Assembly (NCBI GenBank): GCA_029260215.1
Contig: JAJDDQ010000031.1
Span: forward strand, 214,854-278,853
DNA: 64,000 nucleotides
Reading direction: 5' to 3'
Source: Phycisphaerae bacterium
GTDB lineage: Bacteria > Planctomycetota > Phycisphaerae > UBA1845
Every line of letters begins with the position of its first letter. Positions within the stretch are counted from its first letter, which is position 1. Shown one piece after another: positions 1 through 9,005 of the stretch. A model generated the notes under the pieces. The model saw only the letters and a list, made by a program, of their open reading frames with translations, ran no database searches and was not told the DNA's origin. The translations under genes were made by a program, and so were the position numbers.

Positions 1-1019
1 GCGCCAACCTTGGGCACGCCTACTTCCCCGGCACAAACCGCGCGGGACAGGTACACCTGTGTGCCGACGAAACATGGGCTGTGGGCGGCGGAGACGGCGC
101 GTTCGACATGTTCACGGTCTTCATTCACGAGATCGGTCACGCACTCGGGTTGGAACATAGTCTCGACCCTGACGCGGTGATGGCCCCTTCGTATATGGGC
201 GGCGTTACGGAGTTGACGGCTGACGACATCGAATCGGTGCAACGTCTCTACGGCAATACCGACGGCAGCATTCCGCCGATCGTCGAACGCAGCGACGACT
301 TTGAAGCCTTCTGTGCAGAAGCCGCCGACCTGACCGCATTGAATGACCCGGATTCCGACGGCGACGGCATCCCTGACTCGCTCGAAATCTTCGTGCTCGA
401 TACGGAACCGCTGACCGTCGACTCCGATGCCGACGGGTCAGACGATTTCGCGGAGGTGTTCGTCCAAAGCACCGATCCGATCGTACCCAACACCCCGGTG
501 GATATCGCATTCGCCCGTTTGTTTGCGGACGGTGAATTGCTGGAGACCTTTTCGCTCGGCGGAACAGCCACAATCGGCACCGGCGAGGGCGATACGGAAG
601 GCAGCGAATACCAGATCGTCTTCATCAAGGGCGAACCGCGATCCACAAGCCAGGCTATCATCGTCTTCACCGAGCGCGCCGCCATCACAGGCCAATCGCT
701 TGAAGTCGGAGACGCGTTCAATGGCTACTTACAGTTGGGCGGCTTGGTTGACGACACTGAAGTGTTCGCACAAGTCTGCCGCAACTTCGACGACCCAGCC
801 TTCGTCGCAGCGTGCGACCTGGCCACCGAAAGCGTGGGCATGGGCAGCATTCGCCTGCGACTTGCGGGCGGGCGCATCGCCGGTACGTTCGATTTTTCGA
901 TCAATTCGCCCAACGGCGGGCCTTTCCGTGTCGTAGGAGAAGTCAGCCTGCCCGAAGAATTCGCGCAGGAAGGCACGCTCGGGACGATTTTCGATCTGGG
1001 CAATCCGCAGGGCGGCTAG
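1..1019 (+). CDS. Matrixin-like (M10) zinc metalloprotease, 5' truncated by window edge
   Basis: The reading frame is open from base 3, so the GTG at 81 in the ORF track is not the true start and the gene runs off the left edge. The visible part starts in a metzincin catalytic core: GHAYFPG and HLCADETW match the structural metal-binding part of matrixins, followed by the zinc motif HEIGHALGLEHS (HExxHxxGxxH) and the downstream methionine in DAVMAPSY. After the catalytic domain come two acidic calcium-binding stretches of thrombospondin type-3 style (DSDGDGIPDSLE, DSDADGSDDFAE) and a roughly 180-residue C-terminal region I do not recognise. It is probably secreted, but the signal peptide lies outside the window. 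The stop codon TAG is formed by the edge of a MITE-like repeat (1016-1149). Confidence 0.85.
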   Translation, partial: ANLGHAYFPGTNRAGQVHLCADETWAVGGGDGAFDMFTVFIHEIGHALGLEHSLDPDAVMAPSYMGGVTELTADDIESVQRLYGNTDGSIPPIVERSDDFEAFCAEAADLTALNDPDSDGDGIPDSLEIFVLDTEPLTVDSDADGSDDFAEVFVQSTDPIVPNTPVDIAFARLFADGELLETFSLGGTATIGTGEGDTEGSEYQIVFIKGEPRSTSQAIIVFTERAAITGQSLEVGDAFNGYLQLGGLVDDTEVFAQVCRNFDDPAFVAACDLATESVGMGSIRLRLAGGRIAGTFDFSINSPNGGPFRVVGEVSLPEEFAQEGTLGTIFDLGNPQGG

Positions 1020-1149
1020 TGTGTGGTCACGCGAAAAAGTGCGGGTTTCGCCCGCTCTTTCAGAGCCGCGACCCTGAGAGCGACCAATGCGGGAGCACGA
1101 AGGGAGCGGTTGGCGGGAACCCGTAAGATCAGGTGTGACAATGCACTAG
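1016..1149. mobile_element. MITE-like element, copy 0 (divergent interior)
   Basis: The left end CTAGTGTGTGGTCAC (1016-1030) and right end GTGACAATGCACTAG (1135-1149) are inverted repeats matching at 12 of 15 positions. The interior differs from the other copies and holds a GCGGG/CCCGC hairpin. The left CTAG provides the TAG stop of the upstream protease gene. Confidence 0.55.
1036..1062 (+). terminator. Possible hairpin terminator after the metalloprotease
   Basis: GCGGG-TTTCG-CCCGC stem-loop followed by TCTTTC, 22 bases after the stop codon and inside the MITE-like element. The stem is short, so terminator activity is uncertain. Confidence 0.35.
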
Positions 1150-1405
1150 GATTCCGCCACGCATGACAATGGGGCGGCCGTCACCCGTGCGACAAGTTCC
1201 TACAACCCCTCCCGTTCGTCGGTGACCTCAACCGATCGCTCTTGGAATTCCCCACAATTTTCTTACAGTTGAGACGATTGTTCGTCATAATCGGACCGTA
1301 ATGTTTCGGGGGCCGCACCGTCGGGAAGTGAAGCGGTGTGGCTGCTGCTACCGGGCGGAGTCGAGAGTCACGCTCCCACCATAAACCATTCGAGGGGATA
1401 TCAGG
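1150..1405. other. Non-coding stretch, no gene seen
   Basis: Short ORFs on both strands here lack family features and overlap each other. The region is the upstream leader of the IPTL-CTERM gene. No promoter stood out clearly. Confidence 0.5.
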
Positions 1406-2719
1406 ATGAAAAGCGTAATCGGTTTGCTCGTGTGCGTAACCAGCGTCCTTTGTTTGTCCACGTCCGTTTGCGGACAGATCGGAAACTTCCGCATCACCGA
1501 GGTGGACGTGATGGCCGACCAAGCTGAGGTGACCAATACCGGTCCCGCGCACGTGACCACATCGTCCCGTCCGTTCTGCCACCGCTTCACTTACTCGTCA
1601 TCCATCCCCACCGCTACGTCATTCGCCCCCGGGGAGGTACGCGTGTTTTCGGTCATCGGCTTGAACGGCGTGTCGAGCGACTTATGGCTTTACACCTCAG
1701 GCCCGTTCTCCAGTGCGGGAAACATTGTTCATGGTTTGCAGTACGGTGGAGGCAACATCGGGCGATCCACGTTGGCGTCCGGTGTCAGCCTTTGGTCGGG
1801 CGGCGGAGATTTCATCAACATGCCACCGATCGGTGCCACGCTTTCGTATGACGGCTTTGGTTTTTCACCGTTCGACTGGTACATCGACGAAACACCCTCT
1901 ATGGGTTCGGACGACGTAACCACACCCGGAACGGTCGCGCCAAGTCTTGCGCATCCCGCCGGCACGCAGGATTTCGAATCGCTGCTTCTGGGTGACGAAA
2001 TTATCGCCGTACAGGACTGGATCGTGGTGGATTCGAGCTTGGAGCAGGGACGATTCACAGCCCGCGTGGTCAACGATGTGCTCGGTGCGATTGTTCCGCG
2101 CAACGGTTCAACGCAATGGCTTCGCATTCGCGATCAGGATGAAACCGATGTTCAGAACCGCTTGTACACACCGATGATCGCCACGCCCGGCCCGGCGAAC
2201 TACACCTGGACATTCTTCGTGAATCTTGAGCAGGCTCCCCCCGGAGGCGGCGATGTGAAGCCGCGTATCACGGTGCAACACCCGGACGGATCATTCGCGA
2301 ATGCCTGGGGTATCGAGTTCACGAGCACCGGTGCCAACCTCGTCGTCACCGGCGTCGGCGGGCCTGCGGCTTCGACGCCCTTGTATTCGCTTTCCTCGCC
2401 TACCGGTATCGGCGATTGGGTGAAGCTGACCCTCTCCGTTGATTTTCTTGCGGGAACGGTTTCGTCGCAGGTCAACGATGGGGCGGCAGTCTCGCTGCCC
2501 ATCGCGTTGAGCGGAACCGCCGACGCAATGGTGTTCCGCCTGTGTTACCGCGGTGAAGGCGTCGGCAACGTCATGACGATGCTCCTCGACGATGTGTCAG
2601 TCGTGACAGCCGACAGTGGAATCCCAACGGTTTCCGAATGGGGATTGGTCATACTCACGCTGGTGCTCTTGGCGGGGGGAACCGTCATCTTCAAACAACG
2701 ACGCGTCCCGGTAGCCTAG
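1406..2719 (+). CDS. Secreted surface protein with IPTL-CTERM anchor
   Basis: 437 residues. The ATG at 1406 follows a purine-rich GAGGGGATATCAGG and opens a clear signal peptide (residues 1-23, ending near SVCGQ). Residues about 180-410 resemble a concanavalin/LamG-like beta-sandwich, including TWTFFVNLEQ, a GDWVKLTLSVD strand and LLDDVSV at the end; this assignment is by pattern only. The C-terminus IPTVSEWGLVILTLVLLAGG followed by KQRR is the IPTL-CTERM sorting signal: motif, membrane segment, basic cluster. The protein is therefore expected to be exported and processed by a rhombosortase/exosortase-type system that is not in this window. The TAG stop is the CTAG edge of a MITE-like repeat. 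The ligand or function is unknown. Confidence 0.85.
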   Translation: MKSVIGLLVCVTSVLCLSTSVCGQIGNFRITEVDVMADQAEVTNTGPAHVTTSSRPFCHRFTYSSSIPTATSFAPGEVRVFSVIGLNGVSSDLWLYTSGPFSSAGNIVHGLQYGGGNIGRSTLASGVSLWSGGGDFINMPPIGATLSYDGFGFSPFDWYIDETPSMGSDDVTTPGTVAPSLAHPAGTQDFESLLLGDEIIAVQDWIVVDSSLEQGRFTARVVNDVLGAIVPRNGSTQWLRIRDQDETDVQNRLYTPMIATPGPANYTWTFFVNLEQAPPGGGDVKPRITVQHPDGSFANAWGIEFTSTGANLVVTGVGGPAASTPLYSLSSPTGIGDWVKLTLSVDFLAGTVSSQVNDGAAVSLPIALSGTADAMVFRLCYRGEGVGNVMTMLLDDVSVVTADSGIPTVSEWGLVILTLVLLAGGTVIFKQRRVPVA

Positions 2720-2860
2720 TGCTTTGCCAAGCCTGAAACGACAAGTGGGTGCCCCGCTTCTTCAGAGGTGGGAGAGTCGAATGGTCCTCGGGATTCGAGT
2801 TCCCCACGGCTAAAGCCGCGGGGAACTCTATCTGTCGGTTGAGCTGTGACGATGCAATAG
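2716..2860. mobile_element. MITE-like element, copy 1
   Basis: Left end CTAGTGCTTTGCCAA; right end GTGACGATGCAATAG is its imperfect inverse. The interior has the two conserved parts of the family: an incomplete CTTCTTCAGAGGTGGG arm and CCCCACGGCTAAAGCCGCGGGG. The left CTAG contributes the stop codon of the upstream gene. Confidence 0.6.
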
Positions 2861-2896
2861 AAACACCAGACTGCCAAGAATGTCAGCTCTGCGTTG

Positions 2897-3442
2897 TTAT
2901 CGAGATTTCCGCCGCATGGTCGCTTTGTAGTCCGCTTTGAGTTGCTGAATCATGCGGCGGTTGGCGAGTTCGGTGATTTCGGACATGGCGTCCACTATCA
3001 GCACGCCGTCGAGATGGTCGTTCTCGTGCTGACAAACGCGGGCGGCGAGATCGACGACCTCAGCCTTTTGCGGCTTGCCCTCAATATCGAACCCCTCGAT
3101 GGTCAGCGTCGCAGCCCGACGCTTCGGAACGGTCACACCGGGGATCGAGAGGCAGCCCTCTTCGCTTTCAACAACGCCCTCAAGGTCTGATAAAACAGGG
3201 TTGATCCACACGGACGTGTCGTCCGGCTCGCCCGTCGGGTTGCAAAGGAAAAGACGAATGGGCACGCCGACCTGCGGGGCAGCCAACCCCACACCGTGGG
3301 CCTCATGCAGCAGCCACTCCATCCGCTGAACAAGCTCCGCCAACTGCCCATCAAACGTGTCGATGCGAGTGCATCGCTCGCGCAGGACGGGGTCGGGATA
3401 CAGGACGATATTGAGCTTCTCGATCGCGCCAGGCAGTCTCAC
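2897..3442 (-). CDS. def: Peptide deformylase
   Basis: Removes the formyl group from the N-terminal methionine of nascent proteins. All three family motifs are present: GVGLAAPQVG (motif 1), EGCLSIPG with the metal-binding Cys (motif 2), and QHENDHLDG with the HExxH metal ligands and catalytic Glu (motif 3). The ORF track begins at a GTG at 3475 without a good ribosome site. I prefer the GTG at 3442, which has GGAAAGG seven bases upstream and gives 181 residues, a normal length. The gene is single and divergent from the TPR gene to its right, so both promoters should lie in 3443-3638. Confidence 0.95.
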   Translation of the reverse strand: MRLPGAIEKLNIVLYPDPVLRERCTRIDTFDGQLAELVQRMEWLLHEAHGVGLAAPQVGVPIRLFLCNPTGEPDDTSVWINPVLSDLEGVVESEEGCLSIPGVTVPKRRAATLTIEGFDIEGKPQKAEVVDLAARVCQHENDHLDGVLIVDAMSEITELANRRMIQQLKADYKATMRRKSR

Positions 3443-3489
3443 CTTTGAAGCCTTTCCATCGGAATCACTGCCCACCGGGCGACGTTGCG

Positions 3490-3518
3490 TTCACGTCCGC
3501 ACCCCCGTAATGTATACT
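3490..3518 (+). promoter_or_regulatory. Possible sigma-70 type promoter for the TPR-rpsT-tlyA genes
   Basis: TTCACG (3490-3495), a 17-base spacer and TATACT (3513-3518) fit a -35/-10 pair, placed about 120 bases before the TPR gene. Only a pattern match; planctomycete promoter rules are poorly constrained. Confidence 0.3.
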
Positions 3519-3638
3519 AGCAGGCTAGTGCAGTCTGTAAAGACAGGCAGAACAACGACTAACGTCGATTCCTGCCTGCACCCAATCGAGCAGGTAACGG
3601 GCAGCGGCGAACACAACGCCCCCCGCAATGGATAAGCG

Positions 3639-5120
3639 ATGGCCAACAAAGATCAGGACAAAAGCGAAAAGGACGGCGAGAGCGGTCCCCCACCGGAGGC
3701 GGCAAGATACCCGGTAACCGAAGAAGACAAAGCCAAAGCGCGCAGGTGGTTCGCGCGGGCCAAGGAGCTGACCGAAGGCAAAAACTTCGACTACGCAATC
3801 CAATGCTACGTGGACGGCTTGGCCCATTGGCCCGAAGCCGTCGAAGAGGGGCACCAGCTCCTGCGATTGGCTGCGTCGGAAAGAAACCTCCGAGGCGGCA
3901 AGAAGCCCGGCTTCGCGGACACCATGAAACGCTCGATGTCAGGCAAGGATGCGAAAAAAGCGATGCTCAACGCAGAGTGGCTTTTGTCGCAGGATCCACA
4001 AAACATCTCCTACATCGAAGGACTGTTCAAGAACGCCAACAAGCTGCACTGCGAAGACACGCTCAAATGGATAGGCCCTATTTACACCAACGCGTGCGAA
4101 GCCGAAAAGAAACTCAGCCCCAAGCGGTTCGCCCTGATGCGCGAGGTGTACGAGGAGGCCGGCGACCGTGCCGCCGCCCGAGGCGAAGGGGCCATCGCGG
4201 TCGAGTTCTATGAGTTGGCCGCCGCCGCCCTGCGAACCCAATCGCACGTGGACCCGAAGGATCGCTCGCTCGAAAACGAGCTGCGCGATCTCAGCACCAA
4301 GCTCACCATTCTTAAGGGAAGATATGGGACGGCTGACACCTTCCTCGAAAGCATGCAGGACGCCGACGACCAGAAGGCGATTCACGATCAGGACCGCAAA
4401 GTGCAAAGCGGCGACGATCTCGCCAACCTCGTGCAGCGAGCCGAGAAAGACCTCGAAGGTACGCCGGACAACCCCGCCAAGATCGAACGGCTTGTCGAGC
4501 TTCTGTGTCGCGACGAGAAACCGGAAAACGAAACCCGAGCCGTCAGAATACTCGTCGAAAAATTCAAAGCCTACGGCGACTTCCGGCTCAAGGCTCGCGC
4601 GGAAGACATCCGCATCAAGCAACTCCGCCGCGCCGTCCGCAAAGCGAGAGCCGCCAAAGACCCCGCTGCCGCCAAAGCAGCCCGCATCGCACAACTGACC
4701 TTCGAAATAAAATCTTACCGCGAGCGGGTGAAACAATACCCCACAGACAACAAGTTAAAGTTTCACTTAGCCACCTGCCTGTTTGAGGGCGGCAAGCACG
4801 ACGAGGCGATTCCGCTGTTCCAGACGTCGCGGGCGGACCCCAAAGTTCGCACCCAGGCTGACCTGCACCTCGGTCGATGCTTCTACGCCAAAAAGTTCTT
4901 TGCCCAGGCTATCGGACTACTTACTCAGGCGGTCGCCTCCCACGAAATGCCCGACGACGCCGTCGCCAAGGAGCTGCGCTATTGGTTGGCCCGGTCCCTG
5001 GAAGCTGAAAAACGCGGCGACGAAGCCAAAAAAGCGTATGGCGAGCTCTTGCAGACGGATTACAACTTCCGCGACGTTCGCGACAGGCTTCAGGCCTTGA
5101 CAAATGCGGAAACGACGTGA
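3639..5120 (+). CDS. Cytoplasmic TPR-repeat protein
   Basis: 493 residues with no signal peptide. The start is highly charged (MANKDQDKSEKDGESG), followed by tetratricopeptide-like helical repeats at about residues 30-75 (ARAKELTEGKNFDYAIQCY), 150-220 and, most clearly, 355-485 (LATCLFEGGKHDEAIPLF, LHLGRCFYAKKFFAQAIGLL, WLARSLEAEKRGDEAKKAYG). A Lys/Arg/Ala-rich helical segment (about 320-350) may be coiled coil. It sits 36 bases upstream of rpsT on the same strand and is probably cotranscribed with it and the following rRNA-methyltransferase-like gene. A role as a scaffold in translation or ribosome assembly is suggested only by the neighbours. No enzyme motif is visible. Confidence 0.8.
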   Translation: MANKDQDKSEKDGESGPPPEAARYPVTEEDKAKARRWFARAKELTEGKNFDYAIQCYVDGLAHWPEAVEEGHQLLRLAASERNLRGGKKPGFADTMKRSMSGKDAKKAMLNAEWLLSQDPQNISYIEGLFKNANKLHCEDTLKWIGPIYTNACEAEKKLSPKRFALMREVYEEAGDRAAARGEGAIAVEFYELAAAALRTQSHVDPKDRSLENELRDLSTKLTILKGRYGTADTFLESMQDADDQKAIHDQDRKVQSGDDLANLVQRAEKDLEGTPDNPAKIERLVELLCRDEKPENETRAVRILVEKFKAYGDFRLKARAEDIRIKQLRRAVRKARAAKDPAAAKAARIAQLTFEIKSYRERVKQYPTDNKLKFHLATCLFEGGKHDEAIPLFQTSRADPKVRTQADLHLGRCFYAKKFFAQAIGLLTQAVASHEMPDDAVAKELRYWLARSLEAEKRGDEAKKAYGELLQTDYNFRDVRDRLQALTNAETT

Positions 5121-5156
5121 GAATAACCGGGCTTTGACGAACAGCAGGAGATAATT

Positions 5157-5432
5157 GTGCCGAACACGACATCAGCCAAGAAACGCATGCGACAGGACGG
5201 GGAACGCCGGGATCGGAGCCGTGCCCGCCGCAGCGTAGTCAAGACCCACATTCGCAAGTTCCTGGAGGCGATCAGGGCCAACGACGCCGGAACCGCCAGA
5301 AGCGAATTCAGTACCACGACCAAGCTGCTCGATCAGTCGGCGGCCAAGGGTACCTACCACAAAAACACCGTAGCACGCAAGAAATCGCGGTTGGCAGCAC
5401 GTCTGAACGCAATGTCCCAAGCCGCAGCCTGA
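5157..5432 (+). CDS. rpsT: 30S ribosomal protein S20
   Basis: 91 residues, normal length for S20, which binds the 5' and 3' minor domains of 16S rRNA early in 30S assembly. The N-terminal SAKKRMRQDGERRDRSRARR and C-terminal GTYHKNTVARKKSRLAARLN segments are the family hallmarks. The start is GTG, with CAGGAG seven bases upstream. It lies between a TPR gene and a methyltransferase gene that starts 17 bases after its stop, so the three probably form an operon. Confidence 0.96.
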   Translation: MPNTTSAKKRMRQDGERRDRSRARRSVVKTHIRKFLEAIRANDAGTARSEFSTTTKLLDQSAAKGTYHKNTVARKKSRLAARLNAMSQAAA

Positions 5433-5449
5433 GCGGGGACGGACCGGTC

Positions 5450-6013
5450 ATGCCCACGGACACCCCGCGTCGCTACGTCTCGCGCGCGGGTTTCAAGCTC
5501 GAACACGCACTCGATCAGTTCGACATTCAGCCAACAGGGTGGGTGTGCGCGGACCTCGGCAGCCACACCGGGGGATTCGTCGATTGTCTGCTCCAAAACG
5601 AGGCAGCCAAGGTTTTCGCAGTCGATACCGGGGCGGGCACCCTGGCTTGGACGCTGCGAAACGACCCCCGCGTCACGGTCATGGAGCGAACCAGCGCCCT
5701 GCACGCCGCCCTGCCCGAACGCGTCGCACTCGTGACCATCGACGTCGGCTGGACCAAGCAGCACCTCGTTCTGCCGCGTGCGATCGAATTCCTAGCGCCG
5801 GGCGGCAGGATCATCACGCTCATCAAACCACATTACGAATCCGATCGCAGACAGTTGGCCAAGGGCGTTCTGCCGGACGAACTCGTCGAGCCGACCGTGC
5901 GCTCGGTCGTTGACCATCTAGCGAACCTGTCGATTACGATCGCGCGCACAGTCGATAGCCCGATTCGCGGCGACGCGGGCAACCGCGAGATTCTGGCGTT
6001 GATTGAAACATAG
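5450..6013 (+). CDS. TlyA/FtsJ-like SAM-dependent methyltransferase without S4 domain
   Basis: 187 residues. RYVSRAGFKLEHALDQF corresponds to the linker and first helix that follow the S4 domain in TlyA-family rRNA 2'-O-methyltransferases. ADLGSHTGGFVDCLLQ is the SAM-binding motif I of this group, then VFAVDTGAGTLAWTLRND, a VTIDVGWTKQHLVLPRA segment and the IKPHYE catalytic-region motif. Known TlyA proteins are about 245-270 residues because of an N-terminal RNA-binding S4 domain; here that domain is absent and the start is only six codons before the VSRAG motif. The in-frame ATG 17 bases after rpsT supports a genuine short protein. rRNA is the likely substrate by family and by neighbours, not proven. 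Confidence 0.85.
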   Translation: MPTDTPRRYVSRAGFKLEHALDQFDIQPTGWVCADLGSHTGGFVDCLLQNEAAKVFAVDTGAGTLAWTLRNDPRVTVMERTSALHAALPERVALVTIDVGWTKQHLVLPRAIEFLAPGGRIITLIKPHYESDRRQLAKGVLPDELVEPTVRSVVDHLANLSITIARTVDSPIRGDAGNREILALIET

Positions 6014-6276
6014 AGACCTGCGGGGAATCGTGTGTCGCAGCATTCTCGGACGTTTGCCACATCGCTTTCGCGTGTTCTTTGGCGCACTTGTTTCACCCAT
6101 GCGGCAAATACCCCACTTGCTCGCGTCGTATCGCACACAGCGGCTGGTTTGCCATGCTGTCCAAGGGGGTTTGGTTGGCCGACGATTGTGGCACACCGCG
6201 TGCCTTGAAAATGGGGGATGCGTGCGTGGAAGGTGCGCTCTTCTGTCCCTCGGGGTTCCAGTAAGAGGAGGAAAAG
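6014..6276. other. Intergenic leader before the multicopper oxidase
   Basis: Overlapping short ORFs on both strands have no recognisable features. A strong ribosome site (AGAGGAGG) at its right end belongs to the next gene. I see no terminator with a U-tract. Confidence 0.4.
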
Positions 6277-8964
6277 ATGTCCGTCCGGTTCCCTAAGTGC
6301 CTGATGACCAGAACGAGAATCGTTTTTGCCTTGTCGGCGGCTCTGCTTGTCGCGGGGTCAGTGCGGGCGCCCGCCGACGTAGTCGAAGTCGCGGCGAGCC
6401 GGGATAATACTGTTTATTCCGAATCTGACGACAAAAGCAACGGTATGGGCGATTACTTTTTCTCCGGCACGAACGGAACCGGCAACTTGAAGCGGGGGCT
6501 GATCGCGTTCGATATTGCCGGCGCTGTACCCGCCGGCTCGACGATCAACAGCGCCACGCTTCAACTGTACATGTCCCGCACCTCAAGTGGATCCCAAAAC
6601 CTCTCCATCCATCGCGTTTTGAGTGATTGGGGCGAGGGCGCTTCCGATGCCCCCGGGCAGGAGGGTGGCGGAGCAAGCGCAGCCGCAGGGGACGCAACGT
6701 GGCGATACAGGTTTTACGACACGAACAAACCGACAAGCGCCCCTCAGTGGAGCACCCTGGGCGGAGACTTCAGCGCTGCGGCCAGCGCCACCGCGAGCAT
6801 CGGGGGTGTCGGCCCGTACACATGGGCAACGAATCCGAGCGTTGTGGCCGACGTTCAGGCCTGGCTTGATGTGCCGGCGGGCGATTTCGGATGGATCGTC
6901 GTCGGTAATGAGGGGCCTTCCACGACCACCAAACGCTTCAACTCCCGGACCAGCTCAGACGTGAGTCGCCAGCCGAAACTGGTCGTGGATTTCACGCCGA
7001 CGTCCGCCGACGGAGCGTGCTGTTTTGACAATGGCAGTTGCATGATTCTGACGACATCCAATTGCTCGACCCAATCCGGTCAGTACCAGGGCAACGGTAC
7101 GGTTTGCATACCGAACTCCTGCCCGCAACCCGGAGCCTGCTGCCTGCTTGATGGTACATGCGGAAACCTGCTCCAATCCGATTGTCTGGGTCAGTCCGGG
7201 TCGTTTCAGGGCGAGACCACTGTTTGCGACCTGGCGATTTGCCAGGGGGCATGCTGTTTCGACAACGGGACGTGCCAGCCGTTGTTCGTGAACGGTTGTG
7301 CGAGTCAGGCGGGCGCGTTTCAGGGAGCGGGCGTGGCCTGTGTGACCGACCTTTGTCCGGTCGTGCTGACGCCGTACCTTGATGCTCTGCCTCTCCCTGC
7401 TGTCGCGCAGCCGGTGTCCGGTGTGCCCGGCGGAGCGGCTGACTATCAGATCGCCATACGCGAATTCGATCAGCAACTACACACCGATCTGCCGCCGACG
7501 CGTGTGTGGGGATACGATGATGGAGGCGGCCCGACCTTTCCCGGCCCGACTTTCGAGGCTGCCAGCGGCGCGCCCATTTCGGTGACGTGGCTTAACGATC
7601 TGCGTGACGATCAGAACAACCCGCGTGTGGACCATTACCTCAGCGTCGATCTGTGCCCGCATGGTGCGGCCAACGTCGCGAAGACGGTTGTACATCTGCA
7701 CGGCGGGCACATTCCCGCGAACGTCGATGGCTATCCGGAGGACACTTTTCTGCCGCTCGAATCCGTAGTCTACAATTATCCGAATAATCAACCGGCTGCG
7801 ACGTTGTGGTACCACGATCATGCGCTGGGCATAACCCGTTTGAACGTTTACATGGGGCTGGCTGGGTTCTATCTGATACGCGACACGGACGAGGCTGCAC
7901 TGAACTTGCCGAGCGGCGAGTTCGAGATTCCCCTGGTCATTCAGGACCGCAGCTTCAACAGCGACGGCACGTGGAAATACCCAGCCACCTGGCAGGACCA
8001 TTTCTTCGGCGACACCATCCTGGTGAACGGCAAGGTTTGGCCTTTCCTGAACGTCAAGCAGGGCAAGTACCGGTTCCGATTGCTCAACGGGTCCAACTCG
8101 CGCGCGTACACGCTGTCGCTGTCCGACGGAGCGACTCTTGATCAGATCGGATCGGACGGCGGCCTTCTTTCGGCCCCGGTTCCGTTGACTCAGATCACCT
8201 TCGCACCTGGAGAGCGGGCTGACATTGTGGTGGACTTCTCGTCCTACGCACCCGGGACGGAGCTTATTTTGACGAACAGCGCGCCTGCGCCCTTCCCGGG
8301 GTCGCCGGGCGTTGGTGTGATTCCGGAGATCATGAAGTTCGTCGTGACAGCCGACGCGGGGTTTTCAACCGCTCTGCCGGTTCGGTTGCGTACGCTGGAG
8401 ATGCTTGACGAACTGAACGCGGTCGAGTTTCGAGACTTCGAGCTTCGCAAATCGTCCGAGCCTTGTTCCGGCGAAGCGTGGCTTATCAACGGGCTGGCGT
8501 GGGATGACATTACCGAGTTTCCGGTACTGGGTTCGACCGAGGTTTGGAGCTTCATCAACCGCTCCGGCATCACACATCCGATGCACATGCACCTCGTCTT
8601 TTTCCAGATCATTGATCGCCAGAACTTCGATGTAGTGAACGATCAAGTCGTGCCCATCGGTGTTCCCGTTCCGCCGTCCGACGAGGAAGCCGGCTGGAAA
8701 GACACCGTCATGGTTCATCCGCAAGAGATCGTGCGCGTGATCGCGCGGTTCGAGGACTATACGGGCAAGTTTGCGTACCATTGTCACATCCTCGAACACG
8801 AGGATCATGAAATGATGCGCCAGTTTCAGGTCGTGGGCGATCCTATACCGACGGCTTCAACGTGGGGCTTGATTGTTATGGTGATGCTGTTGCTGACGGC
8901 TGGCACGGTTGTCTTTCGACATCGTGTGCATATGAATGCGCGTGGTCGGGGCGTTGTTCGTTAG
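6277..8964 (+). CDS. Chimeric secreted multicopper oxidase: DNRLRE + Cys-rich repeats + cupredoxins + CTERM anchor
   Basis: 895 residues; ATG preceded by AGAGGAGGAAAAG. A signal peptide (about 1-34) is followed by a DNRLRE-like beta-sandwich (about 35-240; LKRGLIAFDIAGAVPAGSTI, LQLYMS). Next come three Cys-rich repeats of about 40 residues (about 247-365; each opens GACC and ends near TVC/VAC). The C-terminal half (about 370-850) is a CotA/bilirubin-oxidase-like multicopper oxidase with all four copper motifs: HLHGGH, WYHDHALGITRLN, HPMHMH and YHCHILEHEDHEMM, so type 1, 2 and 3 copper sites look intact. It ends with IPTASTWGLIVMVMLLLTAG plus RHR, an IPTL-CTERM-like anchor. It should oxidise a phenolic, pigment or metal substrate with O2 at the cell surface; the substrate cannot be read from sequence. 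The architecture is unusual for this enzyme class. Confidence 0.92.
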   Translation: MSVRFPKCLMTRTRIVFALSAALLVAGSVRAPADVVEVAASRDNTVYSESDDKSNGMGDYFFSGTNGTGNLKRGLIAFDIAGAVPAGSTINSATLQLYMSRTSSGSQNLSIHRVLSDWGEGASDAPGQEGGGASAAAGDATWRYRFYDTNKPTSAPQWSTLGGDFSAAASATASIGGVGPYTWATNPSVVADVQAWLDVPAGDFGWIVVGNEGPSTTTKRFNSRTSSDVSRQPKLVVDFTPTSADGACCFDNGSCMILTTSNCSTQSGQYQGNGTVCIPNSCPQPGACCLLDGTCGNLLQSDCLGQSGSFQGETTVCDLAICQGACCFDNGTCQPLFVNGCASQAGAFQGAGVACVTDLCPVVLTPYLDALPLPAVAQPVSGVPGGAADYQIAIREFDQQLHTDLPPTRVWGYDDGGGPTFPGPTFEAASGAPISVTWLNDLRDDQNNPRVDHYLSVDLCPHGAANVAKTVVHLHGGHIPANVDGYPEDTFLPLESVVYNYPNNQPAATLWYHDHALGITRLNVYMGLAGFYLIRDTDEAALNLPSGEFEIPLVIQDRSFNSDGTWKYPATWQDHFFGDTILVNGKVWPFLNVKQGKYRFRLLNGSNSRAYTLSLSDGATLDQIGSDGGLLSAPVPLTQITFAPGERADIVVDFSSYAPGTELILTNSAPAPFPGSPGVGVIPEIMKFVVTADAGFSTALPVRLRTLEMLDELNAVEFRDFELRKSSEPCSGEAWLINGLAWDDITEFPVLGSTEVWSFINRSGITHPMHMHLVFFQIIDRQNFDVVNDQVVPIGVPVPPSDEEAGWKDTVMVHPQEIVRVIARFEDYTGKFAYHCHILEHEDHEMMRQFQVVGDPIPTASTWGLIVMVMLLLTAGTVVFRHRVHMNARGRGVVR

Positions 8965-9005
8965 GGTGGTATCGTGGCGTGGCTATGGGCACGCTGTTCA
9001 TGCAA

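Noticed and set aside
81-83. GTG start of the left-edge ORF
   Set aside because: The frame stays open to the window edge with catalytic-domain motifs upstream, so the gene is truncated, not started here.
6003-6296. 97-residue plus-strand ORF before the multicopper oxidase
   Set aside because: Overlaps the real ribosome site and start of the oxidase gene; no start signal or family pattern.
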